DNA of 64,000 nt from Porticoccus sp038143955 (GCA_038143955.1 JAYQMT010000005.1:310001-374000), one strand, 5' to 3'. Positions 29,712 through 38,204 are shown, numbered from the stretch's first letter. Notes: generated from the letters alone by a model not told the origin. Translations and numbers: made by a program.

Positions 29712-30365
29712 TCAGGATCCATCCCATCCTATAAAATTTTCAAGTAATTGCAGCCCAGCTGAATGACTCTTTTCAGGATGAAATTGTACTGCAAATAAAT
29801 TCTTTATTGTTAATGCTGAAGCAAAGTTAGTTGAATAGTCAGTATTTCCAATTATAGCTTCAATTGAGGGGTTATCGGCGAAATAACTATGCACAAAATA
29901 AAAATGCGCATTTTGATCTATCTTATACCACATTGGGTGATCAGCTACTTGATAAACTTGATTCCATCCCATATGAGGGACTTTAAGCCTCTCACTATCC
30001 TCATTTTTTATATTATGACCAAAAAATTTAGCATTACCTTGAAAAACACCCAAACAGTCAATCCCATTGTTTTCTTCACTGCTCTGAAGTAGCGCCTGCA
30101 TCCCCAAACAAATACCAAGGACTGGTTTTTCAGTGATAGCTTCTATTATTAGTTTGTCAAACCCCAAACTTTTAAGATTAGACATGCAATCCTTCATGCC
30201 GCCAACTCCTGGAAAAACTAGTCGATCTGCATCAATTATTACATTTTTATCTTGCGTTATTATAACTTTAGCTTTTGGGGCAACCCTCTCTATAGCTTTA
30301 GAGACAGAATGTAAATTGCCCATTCCGTAATCTAGCACCGCAATTAATTGTTCAGATTGACTCAT
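29712..30365 (-). CDS. hisH: Imidazole glycerol phosphate synthase glutaminase HisH
   Basis: HisH (217 aa) is the class I glutamine amidotransferase that supplies ammonia to HisF. The nucleophile Cys sits in PVLGICLGMQALL and the His/Glu of the triad in FAVQFHPEKSHSAG. The N-terminal VLDYGMGNLHSVSKAIE and VFPGVGGMKDCM are typical. It is intact. HisH is normally next to hisB, but here about 1.2 kb of unrelated small genes intervene upstream. Confidence 0.97.
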   Translation of the reverse strand: MSQSEQLIAVLDYGMGNLHSVSKAIERVAPKAKVIITQDKNVIIDADRLVFPGVGGMKDCMSNLKSLGFDKLIIEAITEKPVLGICLGMQALLQSSEENNGIDCLGVFQGNAKFFGHNIKNEDSERLKVPHMGWNQVYQVADHPMWYKIDQNAHFYFVHSYFADNPSIEAIIGNTDYSTNFASALTIKNLFAVQFHPEKSHSAGLQLLENFIGWDGS

Positions 30366-30444
30366 AAGCCACGTGTTTCCTAGGTTTGAGCTATTTTATT
30401 TAAGGTGTATAATCGTATTTTAGCCACAGATTTAGCCATAGATT

Positions 30445-30810
30445 ATGAAATTACCACCTTATGTTTCAGTAAAAAATAAAATTACCTACAGATATTCAAG
30501 AGCTTATCCTATAAAAATTAGACGAAGATTATCACAATGCCTTGTCAAATACGATAGAGCCCTATACCTAAAAGTAGGGTGCAGTGAGGCTGAAGTGCCA
30601 ATAATGATCCAAAATATGATAGGCGGATGGAAGGCAGATAAAGATGAAACGTCAAAAGCCAAACAAGACTATGCACGTGGTGGTTTACGCAATGAAAGAT
30701 TGTTAAAGAGAACGTTTATTTATCAAAAAAAGACACTCAACTATCTAATTGAGAATCAAAATGACAATGTTGTTCAATTGAAAGTTAATCAAGGAACGCC
30801 GACAGGATAA
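30445..30810 (+). CDS. Hypothetical protein, possible integrase-type N-terminal fragment
   Basis: A 121-aa basic protein with no confident family. The stretch KITYRYSRAYPIKIRRRL ... LYLKVGCSEAEVPIMI resembles the N-terminal region (Tyr/Arg-rich strand, then a SL-x-T/aEA-like helix) of DUF6538/phage-integrase-type proteins, but there is no catalytic tyrosine-recombinase domain in any frame downstream. It reads on the plus strand between hisH and the SAE gene, so it looks inserted in the his locus. It may be a remnant; the resemblance is my own pattern judgment. Confidence 0.5.
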   Translation: MKLPPYVSVKNKITYRYSRAYPIKIRRRLSQCLVKYDRALYLKVGCSEAEVPIMIQNMIGGWKADKDETSKAKQDYARGGLRNERLLKRTFIYQKKTLNYLIENQNDNVVQLKVNQGTPTG

Positions 30811-30875
30811 CTGCTTATTCGCCTTGCACTTATTAATTGCTTGAGTATCAGCTGGGTTAAATGGAGTATTAAAAC

Positions 30876-31073
30876 ATGGTGGAGAAACTGAAGTTAATCA
30901 TTAATCTCAATTATGTTTTATTTATGTTTTTCTTTGTTATTGCAATATTCTCTAATCCAACCAATTTTTATACAGTTATAGAAGGAGGTATTAAACTTCT
31001 AGGTGGAACATCCTTAATTTTTTCTGGAATCAATTACACATTATTTAAGAAATTCACTATTTGGAATAGATGA
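30876..31073 (+). CDS. Small hydrophobic protein, unknown
   Basis: A 65-aa reading frame with two predicted TM segments (NYVLFMFFFVIAIFSN and GGIKLLGGTSLIFSGINYTLF) and a short basic start (MVEKLKLIIN). The ATG at 30876 lacks a strong Shine-Dalgarno. It follows the previous hypothetical by 65 bases on the same strand. No homologue recognised. It could be a genuine small membrane protein or chance reading frame. Confidence 0.4.
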   Translation: MVEKLKLIINLNYVLFMFFFVIAIFSNPTNFYTVIEGGIKLLGGTSLIFSGINYTLFKKFTIWNR

Positions 31074-31198
31074 TTTGTTTGGGTAGTTTCACCTTCATAT
31101 TTGTATATGTGAGGTGATACAAGGAATTTTTTGAGGTTTGTAAAAATTATCCTACTAAATTTAGAAGCAAGCTAGCAATTAGGTTCAGTATAAATCTA

Positions 31199-31596
31199 CT
31201 ACATCTCGTTGCAGACTGCTTTTAGAATCGTTTCTGACGATGAGTTAGGTTGAGGATATTCCCATTCTTGATTTTTAGGGCTGTAATTATTTTCTCTGTC
31301 CTCAGATCCAACTCCCATAGATTGTTTATAATTTTTAAAACTCAAATCCTGATAGCGCATTAACATGCAATCAACTTTTTTATGAGTTTTCCAGACAAAT
31401 GACCGTGTATACATGCCTTTGGGCTATCAGACAGAATCCAAAAATAGGAGTATCCACCTTGTTTTTTAATGCTCTCAAAATCCACATAATAGACGGTTCC
31501 ATCATCAATTTTAGCCACTTTGGTCCATTCGCTAAAAGAAGGTGATGAAAGGGTTAACGCGAGCAATAGCGAGCATATTATAATTAGAATTTTCAT
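31199..31596 (-). CDS. Surface-adhesin E (SAE) family protein, frameshifted
   Basis: A small exported protein with a signal peptide (LIIICSLLLALTLSSPSFS, cleaved near residue 22) and the surface-adhesin-E-like domain: W-T-K-V at the mature start, DGTVYYVDFESIKKQGGYSYFWILSD, a Cys-containing middle, and C-terminal MGVGSEDRE ... WEYPQPNSSSETILKAVC. The frame breaks near 31416-31420; one more base (A or G) joins SDSPKG to MYTRSFVWKTHKKVDC, total 132 aa. It starts 10 bases after hisB, so shares its transcript. Function unknown; the adhesin name comes from Haemophilus protein E. Confidence 0.75.
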
Positions 31597-31606
31597 TGTT
31601 TAATTT

Positions 31607-32221
31607 CTACAAAGTTCCTTTTGTTGATGGCATTACACCAAGCATTCTAGGATCGAGCTCTACAGCCATTCTTAGAGCTCGTCCAAAGGCTTTAAATATA
31701 GTTTCAATCTGGTGATGGGTGTTGCTCCCTCGAATATTATCGATATGAAGTGAAATACCTGCATGGTTAACAAAACCCTGAAAAAATTCATAAGTTAAAT
31801 CTACATCAAAATCTCCCACCCTAGGACGACAAAAATCTACAAACATTTCTAGACCCGGTCTCCCAGAAAAGTCTACTACGACTCTTGATAAAGCTTCATC
31901 CAACGGAACATAAGAATGTCCATAACGACGAATACCTTTTTTATCACCCAATGCATCCTTAAATGCTTGGCCGATAGTGATTCCAACATCTTCGACAGTA
32001 TGATGGTCATCAATTTCAGTATCACCATTTGCCTTAACAGAAATATCAATTAAACCGTGCCGTGAAATTTGATCTAGCATATGGTCCAAAAAGGGAACAC
32101 CTGTTTCAAAATCAGCCTTACCTGTTCCATCAAGATTAACCTCAACAGTAATTTGAGTTTCGAGAGTGTCACGACTTACTTTGGCCACCCGTTCTATCAT
32201 AATTTTTTCTCCAAACGCCAA
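31607..32221 (-). CDS. hisB: Imidazoleglycerol-phosphate dehydratase HisB
   Basis: HisB (204 aa), the stand-alone dehydratase, makes imidazole acetol phosphate from IGP. The two manganese-binding motifs are HHTVEDVGI and, later, IRGSNTHHQIE; the active-site segment LDHMLDQISRHG is also present. It lacks the histidinol-phosphatase domain found in the enteric bifunctional protein. Start at ATG 32221 (MAFGEKIMIERVAKVSRDT) may be early; Met 8 (MIERVAKVSRDTLET) is the usual start. Upstream lie 338 bases, divergent to asmA. Confidence 0.96.
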   Translation of the reverse strand: MAFGEKIMIERVAKVSRDTLETQITVEVNLDGTGKADFETGVPFLDHMLDQISRHGLIDISVKANGDTEIDDHHTVEDVGITIGQAFKDALGDKKGIRRYGHSYVPLDEALSRVVVDFSGRPGLEMFVDFCRPRVGDFDVDLTYEFFQGFVNHAGISLHIDNIRGSNTHHQIETIFKAFGRALRMAVELDPRMLGVMPSTKGTL

Positions 32222-32559
32222 GTCTTATATGGTGTCAGCCAGCCTTAAAAATTTGGCTTACTAATATGAATAATACCTTAAAAAATTATGATCACACATA
32301 CAGATCATTAAGTCAGCTATTTTATGGCGTTAGCTGCTTATCCTTTCCATAACAGAGGGGGTGATTTCCATACATTTAAGTAACAAAAATTTATATATAA
32401 CCATAAATTTCCTTTTTTTTTTTTGATAAAAATACTAAATATTTATGTAAAGTTGAATAAAATCATTCATTGAAATTAAAAATCAGATTATATTAATCTT
32501 TATAAGATTAGTTTTTTGAGTTAACTAAAAGATAACAATTTATTTAAGGGGTATGTATA
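32222..32559. other. Intergenic region between hisB and asmA
   Basis: 338 bases without a gene, shared upstream space of divergent hisB and asmA. It contains a T11 tract near 32409 and TTGAAA near 32469 followed by TATATT after a plausible spacer, which could be the asmA promoter. No repeat, tRNA or conserved RNA structure was seen. Confidence 0.6.
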
Positions 32560-34572
32560 TTGAAATCACTAAGGTCTCTTATCTGGCTTACAGGAATATT
32601 TATTGTAGTAGCTTTCATAGCCGGGACATTTTTTATCTATGGAATGGATCCAAACGATTATAAGCCACAAATTTCTAGGCTTGCTAAAGAGAACCAAATT
32701 AATTTAGTGATAGATGGGGATCTGAGCTGGTCATTTTTTCCAACCCTAGCAGTCACAACAAGTGACGTATCAATATCAGGAAAAGATGTTCCAAATATTA
32801 CATTTGATGAAGCCAGCTTTAGTCTTGATTGGTTAGCAATATTGGGAAAAACATTACGCTTAAAAGCTATAAAAGTTGTTAATGCAAATATAGTCATCAC
32901 AGAAACTAAAGCACAAGATAATAGCCCTGATTTTTCACAGTCAGAAACAAAAGAGAAATTAAATAATCCTGATCCATCAAGTATTCCTTTCGAGCTTGAT
33001 ATAGCAAGCTTAAATATTAAAAGATCTAAGCTGACGATCATGGATGCAGACCAAAAATCAATAGAATTTGATGATGTCAATCTTACTGGGAAAAATATCA
33101 ATTTAGATGACGATATACTCTCTGCAGTAGTAGATTTTTCAGGAGTGCTTAAGGTTGAGGGTATCCCTAGTTTACCTGCTCAGGTTAATCTTGAAGCTAA
33201 ATATGATACTAATAAGCATTATATGGAACTTAAAACCTTCAAGAGCGATATTGGCTTAACACAATTACAAGGAAATCTAGTAGTAGATAGTTTGTTTAAT
33301 GCGCCAACAGCAGAAGGGAGCATATCAGTTATAAACAATAACTTAGTTAAGCTGCCTTTTGAGGGTATTCCGGAAGAATTAAAAAAATTATCTATACAAA
33401 TGAGTTTCTCTGTATCTGAAACATCGATAACTATGAGTAATATAGTTAGCATATTAAATGATTTTACTTTAACTGGAGATGCCTCATTAACACTTGAAGA
33501 TCAACGTGAGTTAAATATAAAACTTACTGGCTCCGATCTTATTTTTCCAACGGGAGCATCAAAGAACGATGAGGCCCAAATTAAAAATACAAAAAATGAC
33601 GAGACATATCAAAACCAGACTGTTTTTTTAGCACCAATTTTTGCACCTTTTTCTCATCTTGAGGGGGGTAAAGGTCATATAGAAATTAATCTTGGTAGTC
33701 TTAATTATGATCAAATTCTCGTAAAAAATATCCATTTTAATTTATTTTCAAATAAAGAGATCATACAGATAGCAGATTTATCTGGTGAAATTTTTAATGG
33801 AGCTTTTAAATTTTCCTCACGAATCAATACAGATGATAGTAGTATCAGATTCACAGGTAATACCAGTAATTTAGATATAAAAAAGATACTAATGTTCTTG
33901 AGTGATTCCTCAGAAATGGATGGAATACTTTCGGTAGATTTTAATGGTGTCAGCCAAGGCATAACCCAGGATGAAGTTTTAGACAACATTGTTGGAACTG
34001 GCAACATAACAGCAAAAAATTTAAAATTAAATAAATTAAATTTTGAGAAGAGCTATTGTGACATGGCGGCTATAATCGAAAAGCGCTCTTTTTCCCAGTA
34101 TGTGTGGCCGAATTATACTAAAGTAAATAATCTGGAATCGGAATTTTCAATAGAAGAGCAGATTATAACTGTTCCGAATTTTACCAGTGGTATAGGTAAT
34201 TTATCTATCGAAGGAGATGGAAAGGTAAACTTAAATGATCAGTCTTACAACTTTCTCATAAAAGCTAATTTAGACGGAGATAAAACATCTGAAAATGGTT
34301 GCCCAATAAAAAGTAAGAGCATAAGAAATATAAACTTACCCCTACGTTGTGAGGGTTCATTTGAGGGTGATGGAAGAGTTCTTTGTTTGCCAGATAAAAA
34401 ATTTATGAATCAGATACTCAAGAGAAAAATAAAAGATAAGTTATTTAACGGTTTGCTAAATTCTAAGCCCTCCGGATCTGAAGTTAATCAGTCTGCGAAA
34501 AATGATGAGATAAAACCTGCAGATATAAAGGAACAAGTTATAGATACCTTATTGAAAGGCATATTCAAATAG
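32560..34572 (+). CDS. AsmA-family envelope protein
   Basis: A 670-aa AsmA-like protein, thought to bridge lipids between the membranes (AsmA/TamB group). Start is TTG at 32560 with AAGGGG 8 bases upstream. One N-terminal TM helix (residues 3-28) precedes the periplasmic domain: FFIYGMDPNDYKPQISRLAKENQ is the standard AsmA opening (DPNDYK), and the C-terminal part carries GTGNITAKNLKLNKLNFEK and FTSGIGNLSIEGDGKV. Ending is charged and Ser/Lys-rich. It shares one base with mutY, as in the conserved hisB/asmA/mutY/yggX order. Intact. Confidence 0.9.
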   Translation: MKSLRSLIWLTGIFIVVAFIAGTFFIYGMDPNDYKPQISRLAKENQINLVIDGDLSWSFFPTLAVTTSDVSISGKDVPNITFDEASFSLDWLAILGKTLRLKAIKVVNANIVITETKAQDNSPDFSQSETKEKLNNPDPSSIPFELDIASLNIKRSKLTIMDADQKSIEFDDVNLTGKNINLDDDILSAVVDFSGVLKVEGIPSLPAQVNLEAKYDTNKHYMELKTFKSDIGLTQLQGNLVVDSLFNAPTAEGSISVINNNLVKLPFEGIPEELKKLSIQMSFSVSETSITMSNIVSILNDFTLTGDASLTLEDQRELNIKLTGSDLIFPTGASKNDEAQIKNTKNDETYQNQTVFLAPIFAPFSHLEGGKGHIEINLGSLNYDQILVKNIHFNLFSNKEIIQIADLSGEIFNGAFKFSSRINTDDSSIRFTGNTSNLDIKKILMFLSDSSEMDGILSVDFNGVSQGITQDEVLDNIVGTGNITAKNLKLNKLNFEKSYCDMAAIIEKRSFSQYVWPNYTKVNNLESEFSIEEQIITVPNFTSGIGNLSIEGDGKVNLNDQSYNFLIKANLDGDKTSENGCPIKSKSIRNINLPLRCEGSFEGDGRVLCLPDKKFMNQILKRKIKDKLFNGLLNSKPSGSEVNQSAKNDEIKPADIKEQVIDTLLKGIFK

Positions 34573-35681
34573 TGATCAGCCCGGATTCCGAAAAAATACT
34601 TACGCCTCAAGCAGATATTTTTTCAATTAAATTATTGCAGTGGTTTGATATGTTTGGACGCAAAGATTTGCCATGGCAAAAAAATCCCTCTGCCTATTCT
34701 GTATGGGTCTCTGAAATAATGTTGCAGCAAACACAAGTTAACACTGTCATTCCATACTATGATCGTTTTATGAAAACTTTCCCAGACCTAAAGGCTTTGG
34801 CCCATGCTAGCGAAGATACAGTCCTTCATCATTGGAGTGGGCTTGGCTATTATGCACGTGCCATTAATTTACATAAAACAGCAAAAATTATTTCATCTCA
34901 TCATCAAGGTATATTCCCAAATACCCCGGAAGGCTTAGAAAGTTTGCCAGGAATAGGCCGTTCCACAGCAGGAGCAATATGTGCAATTGCCTATAAAAAA
35001 AGTGCATCTATATTAGACGGAAATGTTAAGAGAGTACTTGCAAGACACGAGACTATTGATGGTTGGACTGGACACAGCAAAACGTTGAAGCTGTTGTGGA
35101 AAGCAGCCGAAAATTATACTCCTAATAAGAGAATTGCAGATTATACACAAGCCATCATGGACTTAGGTGCCACTCTCTGTACTCGATCAAAACCAAAATG
35201 TCACAAATGTCCTATTAGTGATAGCTGTAAGAGTTTTATCGCAGGAAACCCTGAAAATTATCCGAAAAAAAAACCTACTAAGAAAATACCCTCTAAGTCA
35301 GTTTACTTTTTAATTATGATTAATCTGGATGGTAAGCTCTTAATGCAGAAGCGACCAATTAATCAACTTTGGGGTGGTTTATGGGCATTTCCAGAGTGTG
35401 ATAATATTGCTGAAGTTTCTAATTCTTGTGATGAGTTTGGTCAATCTGCAAAAACATGGTCAATACTTCCATCTAGTCGTCATTCTTTTAGTCATTATCA
35501 CTTAGATTATTCACCAGTCATGATAAAATCAGCAGCACAGAATATAGAGCTAAATAGAAAGGATATTCTTTGGTATGATCCTAATAAGCCTCATGAGAGC
35601 GGAATGCCAAAGCCGGTAACCGATCTGTTGGTTGAAATAAAAAAAAAGGTACTAGCATATGGCGCGCATGGTGGTTTGTAA
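34572..35681 (+). CDS. mutY: Adenine DNA glycosylase MutY
   Basis: MutY (369 aa) removes A mispaired with 8-oxoG. The HhH-GPD motif is LESLPGIGRSTAGAICAIAY followed by the catalytic ILDGNVKRVLARH; substrate residues lie in MLQQTQVNTVIPYY. The [4Fe-4S] cysteines are in CTRSKPKCHKCPISDSC (C-x6-C-x2-C-x5-C). A NUDIX-like C-terminal domain for 8-oxoG recognition follows (QKRPINQLWGGLWAFPE, SRHSFSHYHLDY). Start is a GTG overlapping the asmA stop. Intact. Confidence 0.97.
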   Translation: MISPDSEKILTPQADIFSIKLLQWFDMFGRKDLPWQKNPSAYSVWVSEIMLQQTQVNTVIPYYDRFMKTFPDLKALAHASEDTVLHHWSGLGYYARAINLHKTAKIISSHHQGIFPNTPEGLESLPGIGRSTAGAICAIAYKKSASILDGNVKRVLARHETIDGWTGHSKTLKLLWKAAENYTPNKRIADYTQAIMDLGATLCTRSKPKCHKCPISDSCKSFIAGNPENYPKKKPTKKIPSKSVYFLIMINLDGKLLMQKRPINQLWGGLWAFPECDNIAEVSNSCDEFGQSAKTWSILPSSRHSFSHYHLDYSPVMIKSAAQNIELNRKDILWYDPNKPHESGMPKPVTDLLVEIKKKVLAYGAHGGL

Positions 35682-35931
35682 AAAAATAGGTAAAGAGCTA
35701 GAAGGTTTAGATACTCCACCTTTCCCGGGTCCAAAGGGAATAGAAATTTTTGATAGCATATCAAAGAGAGCATGGAATGATTGGCTTGAACATCAAACTC
35801 GAATAATTAATGAGAAACATTTAAATATGATGGATATTTCAGCGCGAACTTATATTAACGAACAGAGAGAAAAGTTTTTTTCAGGCGATGAAATAGATCA
35901 GATCGAAGGCTACATACCACCAAAAATATAA
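35659..35931 (+). CDS. yggX: Fe(II)-trafficking / oxidative damage protection protein YggX
   Basis: YggX (90 aa) binds labile iron and protects FeS clusters; it is regularly the gene after mutY. Sequence features are the conserved C7 (MVVCKKIGKELEGLD), PFPGPKGIEIFDSISKRAWNDWLEHQTRIINE and the ending EGYIPPK. The start lies 23 bases inside mutY in another frame, the usual overlap. The gene precedes tRNA-Phe by about 80 bases and is intact. Confidence 0.96.
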   Translation: MARMVVCKKIGKELEGLDTPPFPGPKGIEIFDSISKRAWNDWLEHQTRIINEKHLNMMDISARTYINEQREKFFSGDEIDQIEGYIPPKI

Positions 35932-35948
35932 TTTTCACTGTTATAATG

Positions 35949-35977
35949 TTGACGACATAAAGTTGAGAAGGTTTAAT
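35949..35977 (+). promoter_or_regulatory. Strong sigma-70 promoter of tRNA-Phe
   Basis: TTGACG (35949-35954) and TTTAAT (35972-35977) with the ideal 17-base spacer, followed by the G/C-rich discriminator CCCGCGAG, a feature of stable-RNA promoters under stringent control. tRNA begins about 36 bases downstream of the -10 box. Confidence 0.72.
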
Positions 35978-36013
35978 ACCCGCGAGTTTTAAGAGTACGC
36001 TCAGTAGTTTTAT

Positions 36014-36089
36014 GCCCAGATAGCTCAGTTGGTAGAGCAGAGGATTGAAAATCCTCGTGTCGGTGGTTCGATTCCACCTCTGGGCACCA
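36014..36089 (+). tRNA. tRNA-Phe (anticodon GAA)
   Basis: 76 bases including encoded CCA. Acceptor arms GCCCAGA and TCTGGGC pair fully, the D-loop has AGCTCAGTTGGTAGAGC, the anticodon loop is in GGATTGAAAATCC (anticodon GAA), and the T-arm is GGTGGTTCGATTCCACC. CCA is encoded. It follows yggX as in Pseudomonas and is bordered on its 3' side by a diverged repeat that also occurs near 38 kb. Confidence 0.98.
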
Positions 36090-36195
36090 TCCCATTTTTA
36101 TACCTTTCTACACCCTTGACACCGTTGCGTTTCAGGCACAGACAATATAAAAACTTCTAAAAGTAGCCTAGAAAGTAGCCTAAATATTACCCACG
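36090..36195 (+). repeat. tRNA-proximal repeat, possible attL with tandem AAAGTAGCCTA units
   Basis: The region after the tRNA-Phe CCA contains TTTTTATACC, CTACACCC and TATAAAAACTT, and then two copies of AAAGTAGCCTA about 5 bases apart (36161-36183). A diverged second copy with the same order and spacing lies at 38095-38180. Together they look like the left end of a small integrated element at the tRNA 3' end. No integrase is adjacent. Confidence 0.5.
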
Positions 36196-36347
36196 GGGGG
36201 TCTAAATCTTGTTGCTACATATAATAGTACCCACCCCCATACAAAATAGCTGAATTTGAAAATTCTCCCTTTAGTAGTTGTATTTAAAAAAGAAGAAAAA
36301 GCTAATTAGTGTATAATGTGCAAAATTTATTGAAGGCACATAAAACA

Positions 36348-37163
36348 ATGAAACTAAGTAAAATATTACTGCTCCTTTTAACTGCTTCATCTGCAAGTTT
36401 AGCTCTAGCAGGCGGAGGAAGTTATGATGACTCAAACACTTCACCTGCTGCTACTCCAACAGCTGCTCTAGCTAATTCAACTTCACAAAAAGAAATGAAT
36501 TTAAGTGATGGTTTTAAGGGTTTTTATATCACAGTCAAAGGTGGTGTCTCAGAATCAAGGGATGCAGGAGAGATGCACGGCGATGCTGGCGGTGGTGAAT
36601 ATGACATTAAGGATAGCAACTTAGGTACTGGACATGTTTTTGGGTTCAGTGTGGGTAAACGTATAAACAATAACTTTAGGCTTGAGTTAGAGTTCTCACA
36701 AAGAGATGAGCTAGAATACGATGCCAAATTTACTAGCGAACCCTCGGTTTCAAATGGGGTAAGAGATAAAGCAGACATAGACACAAAAAGTGTATTTATA
36801 AATGGCTTCTATGATTTCCAACCGTTTATAATCAACAGTTCATCAGTGACACCTTATTTGGGCGGCGGTATTGGTTTTTCAAGAAATGATTTGGGTACAG
36901 TTACTGAAACATCCGTTGGTGGTACTGTTTTTATTGATGGAGACAAACTATCACAGTTCGCTTACAAATTTGCAGCAGGAACATTGGTAAGTCTAACAAA
37001 AAAGTTATCGATTGATATTAATTACCAGTATGTTGATTTAGGTAGATTCAAGTCAGGTAAAAACTATTCCGTTAATGCAATACGGAGAGCCCTCACTAAA
37101 GAACATAATGGCGGTGAAATTAAAACTCAAGAACTGATGATTGGCTTACAATACAAATTTTAA
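36348..37163 (+). CDS. Outer-membrane beta-barrel protein (OmpA-like barrel / P25-type)
   Basis: A 271-aa outer-membrane protein with signal peptide KLSKILLLLLTASSASLALA (cut near residue 20), a low-complexity linker (SNTSPAATPTAALAN) and an eight-stranded-type barrel: GFYITVKGGVSES, GFSVGKRINNNFRLELEFSQRDELEY, VTPYLGGGIGFSRNDLG, KLSIDINYQYVDLGRFKSG, ending in Phe (LMIGLQYKF), the BAM insertion signal. I choose the ATG at 36348; the frame opens at 36309. It lies within the suspected tRNA-Phe islet. Surface antigen or adhesin are possible roles. Confidence 0.8.
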   Translation: MKLSKILLLLLTASSASLALAGGGSYDDSNTSPAATPTAALANSTSQKEMNLSDGFKGFYITVKGGVSESRDAGEMHGDAGGGEYDIKDSNLGTGHVFGFSVGKRINNNFRLELEFSQRDELEYDAKFTSEPSVSNGVRDKADIDTKSVFINGFYDFQPFIINSSSVTPYLGGGIGFSRNDLGTVTETSVGGTVFIDGDKLSQFAYKFAAGTLVSLTKKLSIDINYQYVDLGRFKSGKNYSVNAIRRALTKEHNGGEIKTQELMIGLQYKF

Positions 37164-37194
37164 CTAGTGTGCCTACGAAAGAATAAGAGTTCAT

Positions 37195-37263
37195 ATGAAA
37201 TTAAATGCTGATGTTGATATAGATTCTTACGTTGTCAAAGCTGTCATGGGTTATCAATTCTAA
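37195..37263 (+). pseudogene. C-terminal remnant resembling an OmpW-type barrel strand
   Basis: A 22-codon frame (MKLNADVDIDSYVVKAVMGYQF, over the limit only if extended) resembles the last strands of OmpW-family porins, where VDIDPWV...GVGYRF is usual. It follows the intact barrel gene by 31 bases. It may be the debris of a deleted paralogue or chance; too short for certainty. Confidence 0.4.
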
Positions 37264-37305
37264 ATTTTTACTTGATGCTAGATCATGTCACAGCGGTTTA
37301 ATTGA

Positions 37306-37956
37306 ATGAAAAGACTGTCACAAGATGAATATATAATAAAACGCCACGAAGCAGAGGTTGTTGAAGCCGACTATTTTGGTGATAAAGTTTTATATCTGTC
37401 TGACGGCACTTATTTTAAGTTATTTAGACGTAAGAGATGGATTTCTAGCTATTTATTTTTTCCATATTCGAAAAAATTTGCATTAAATGCGTTGAGATTA
37501 AAGAAGCTTGGCGTGCCAACTGTAAAAGTTATTAATGTTTATCATATACCTTCTGTAAGTAGAACAGCGGTCCACTATCGGCCTTTAGAGGGCTCTGTGT
37601 TTAATACCCCATCTTTTAATTTTACGGACGCTTTGATGTATAAGTTCGGTGAGTTTCTTAGATACCTTCATGATAATGGGGTTTATTTTCGTTCACTTCA
37701 TTTTTCTAACATTGTTCTTACACCCAACAATAGTATTGGTCTTATCGATATTGCTGATACTAGGTTTTTAGCATGGCCACTTTCTTTAAGGCTAAGAATT
37801 AGAAATCTCAAACATATACTTAGATATACAGAGGATAAAAAAATTTTAATAAGTATGCTGGAATCTTTTGAGCAGGGATATCAATCTAGGGGTGAATCAA
37901 TTGTTACAAATCAAATATTGAGGGATGTATGCATGAAAGATTTTGATAACAATTAA
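37306..37956 (+). CDS. WaaP/toluene-tolerance family kinase-like protein
   Basis: A 216-aa protein of the lipopolysaccharide-kinase-like (Kdo/WaaP) group known as toluene tolerance proteins. The ATP-binding half has VVEADYFGDKVLYLSDGTYFKLFRRK; the catalytic loop is GVYFRSLHFSNIVL where other members have HxDLHxxN, and the metal-binding motif is IGLIDIADTRF. The first Asp of the HGD loop is Ser here, as in this subgroup. It probably acts on the inner face of the membrane on an LPS or related sugar. The gene lies inside the tRNA-Phe islet. Confidence 0.8.
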   Translation: MKRLSQDEYIIKRHEAEVVEADYFGDKVLYLSDGTYFKLFRRKRWISSYLFFPYSKKFALNALRLKKLGVPTVKVINVYHIPSVSRTAVHYRPLEGSVFNTPSFNFTDALMYKFGEFLRYLHDNGVYFRSLHFSNIVLTPNNSIGLIDIADTRFLAWPLSLRLRIRNLKHILRYTEDKKILISMLESFEQGYQSRGESIVTNQILRDVCMKDFDNN

Positions 37957-38084
37957 ATTTAAAAGAGCGGTCTGCTATACCATGGGTTTTTTTTATTAAT
38001 TAGGGGTTTTTTTGGAGTATCGATACATGCTAGATATATTTTTATCGCACCAACAACCGCTTAATCCTAATATTCGACAGAGAT

Positions 38085-38180
38085 TCGGACACCATAATCT
38101 ATTTTATACCTCGCTACACCCCTACCATCAGTGGCTTTTAGACTCTCTACTTTATAAAAACTTTCAAAGTAGTCTATTTA
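38085..38180 (+). repeat. Second copy of the tRNA-Phe-adjacent repeat, possible attR
   Basis: GGACACCATAATCTATTTTATACC...CTACACCCC...TATAAAAACTTT..AAAGTAGTCTA follows the same order as the sequence after the tRNA-Phe CCA (36086-36183), with about 50 bases between the CTACACC block and the AAAGTAG block in both copies. GGACACCAT may be a decayed tRNA 3' end. It marks a possible right boundary of a 2-kb islet. Confidence 0.45.
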
Positions 38181-38204
38181 AAAAATAATAAGGATTCATA
38201 CGTA

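Noticed and set aside
31089..31117. Imperfect palindrome (TCACCTTCATAT / ATATGTGAGGTGA) as an operator
   Set aside because: Mismatched, no gene start nearby on the plus strand, and no known consensus.
32400..32425. T11 tract upstream of asmA as a terminator
   Set aside because: No stem precedes it on either strand; treated as ordinary A/T-rich intergenic DNA.
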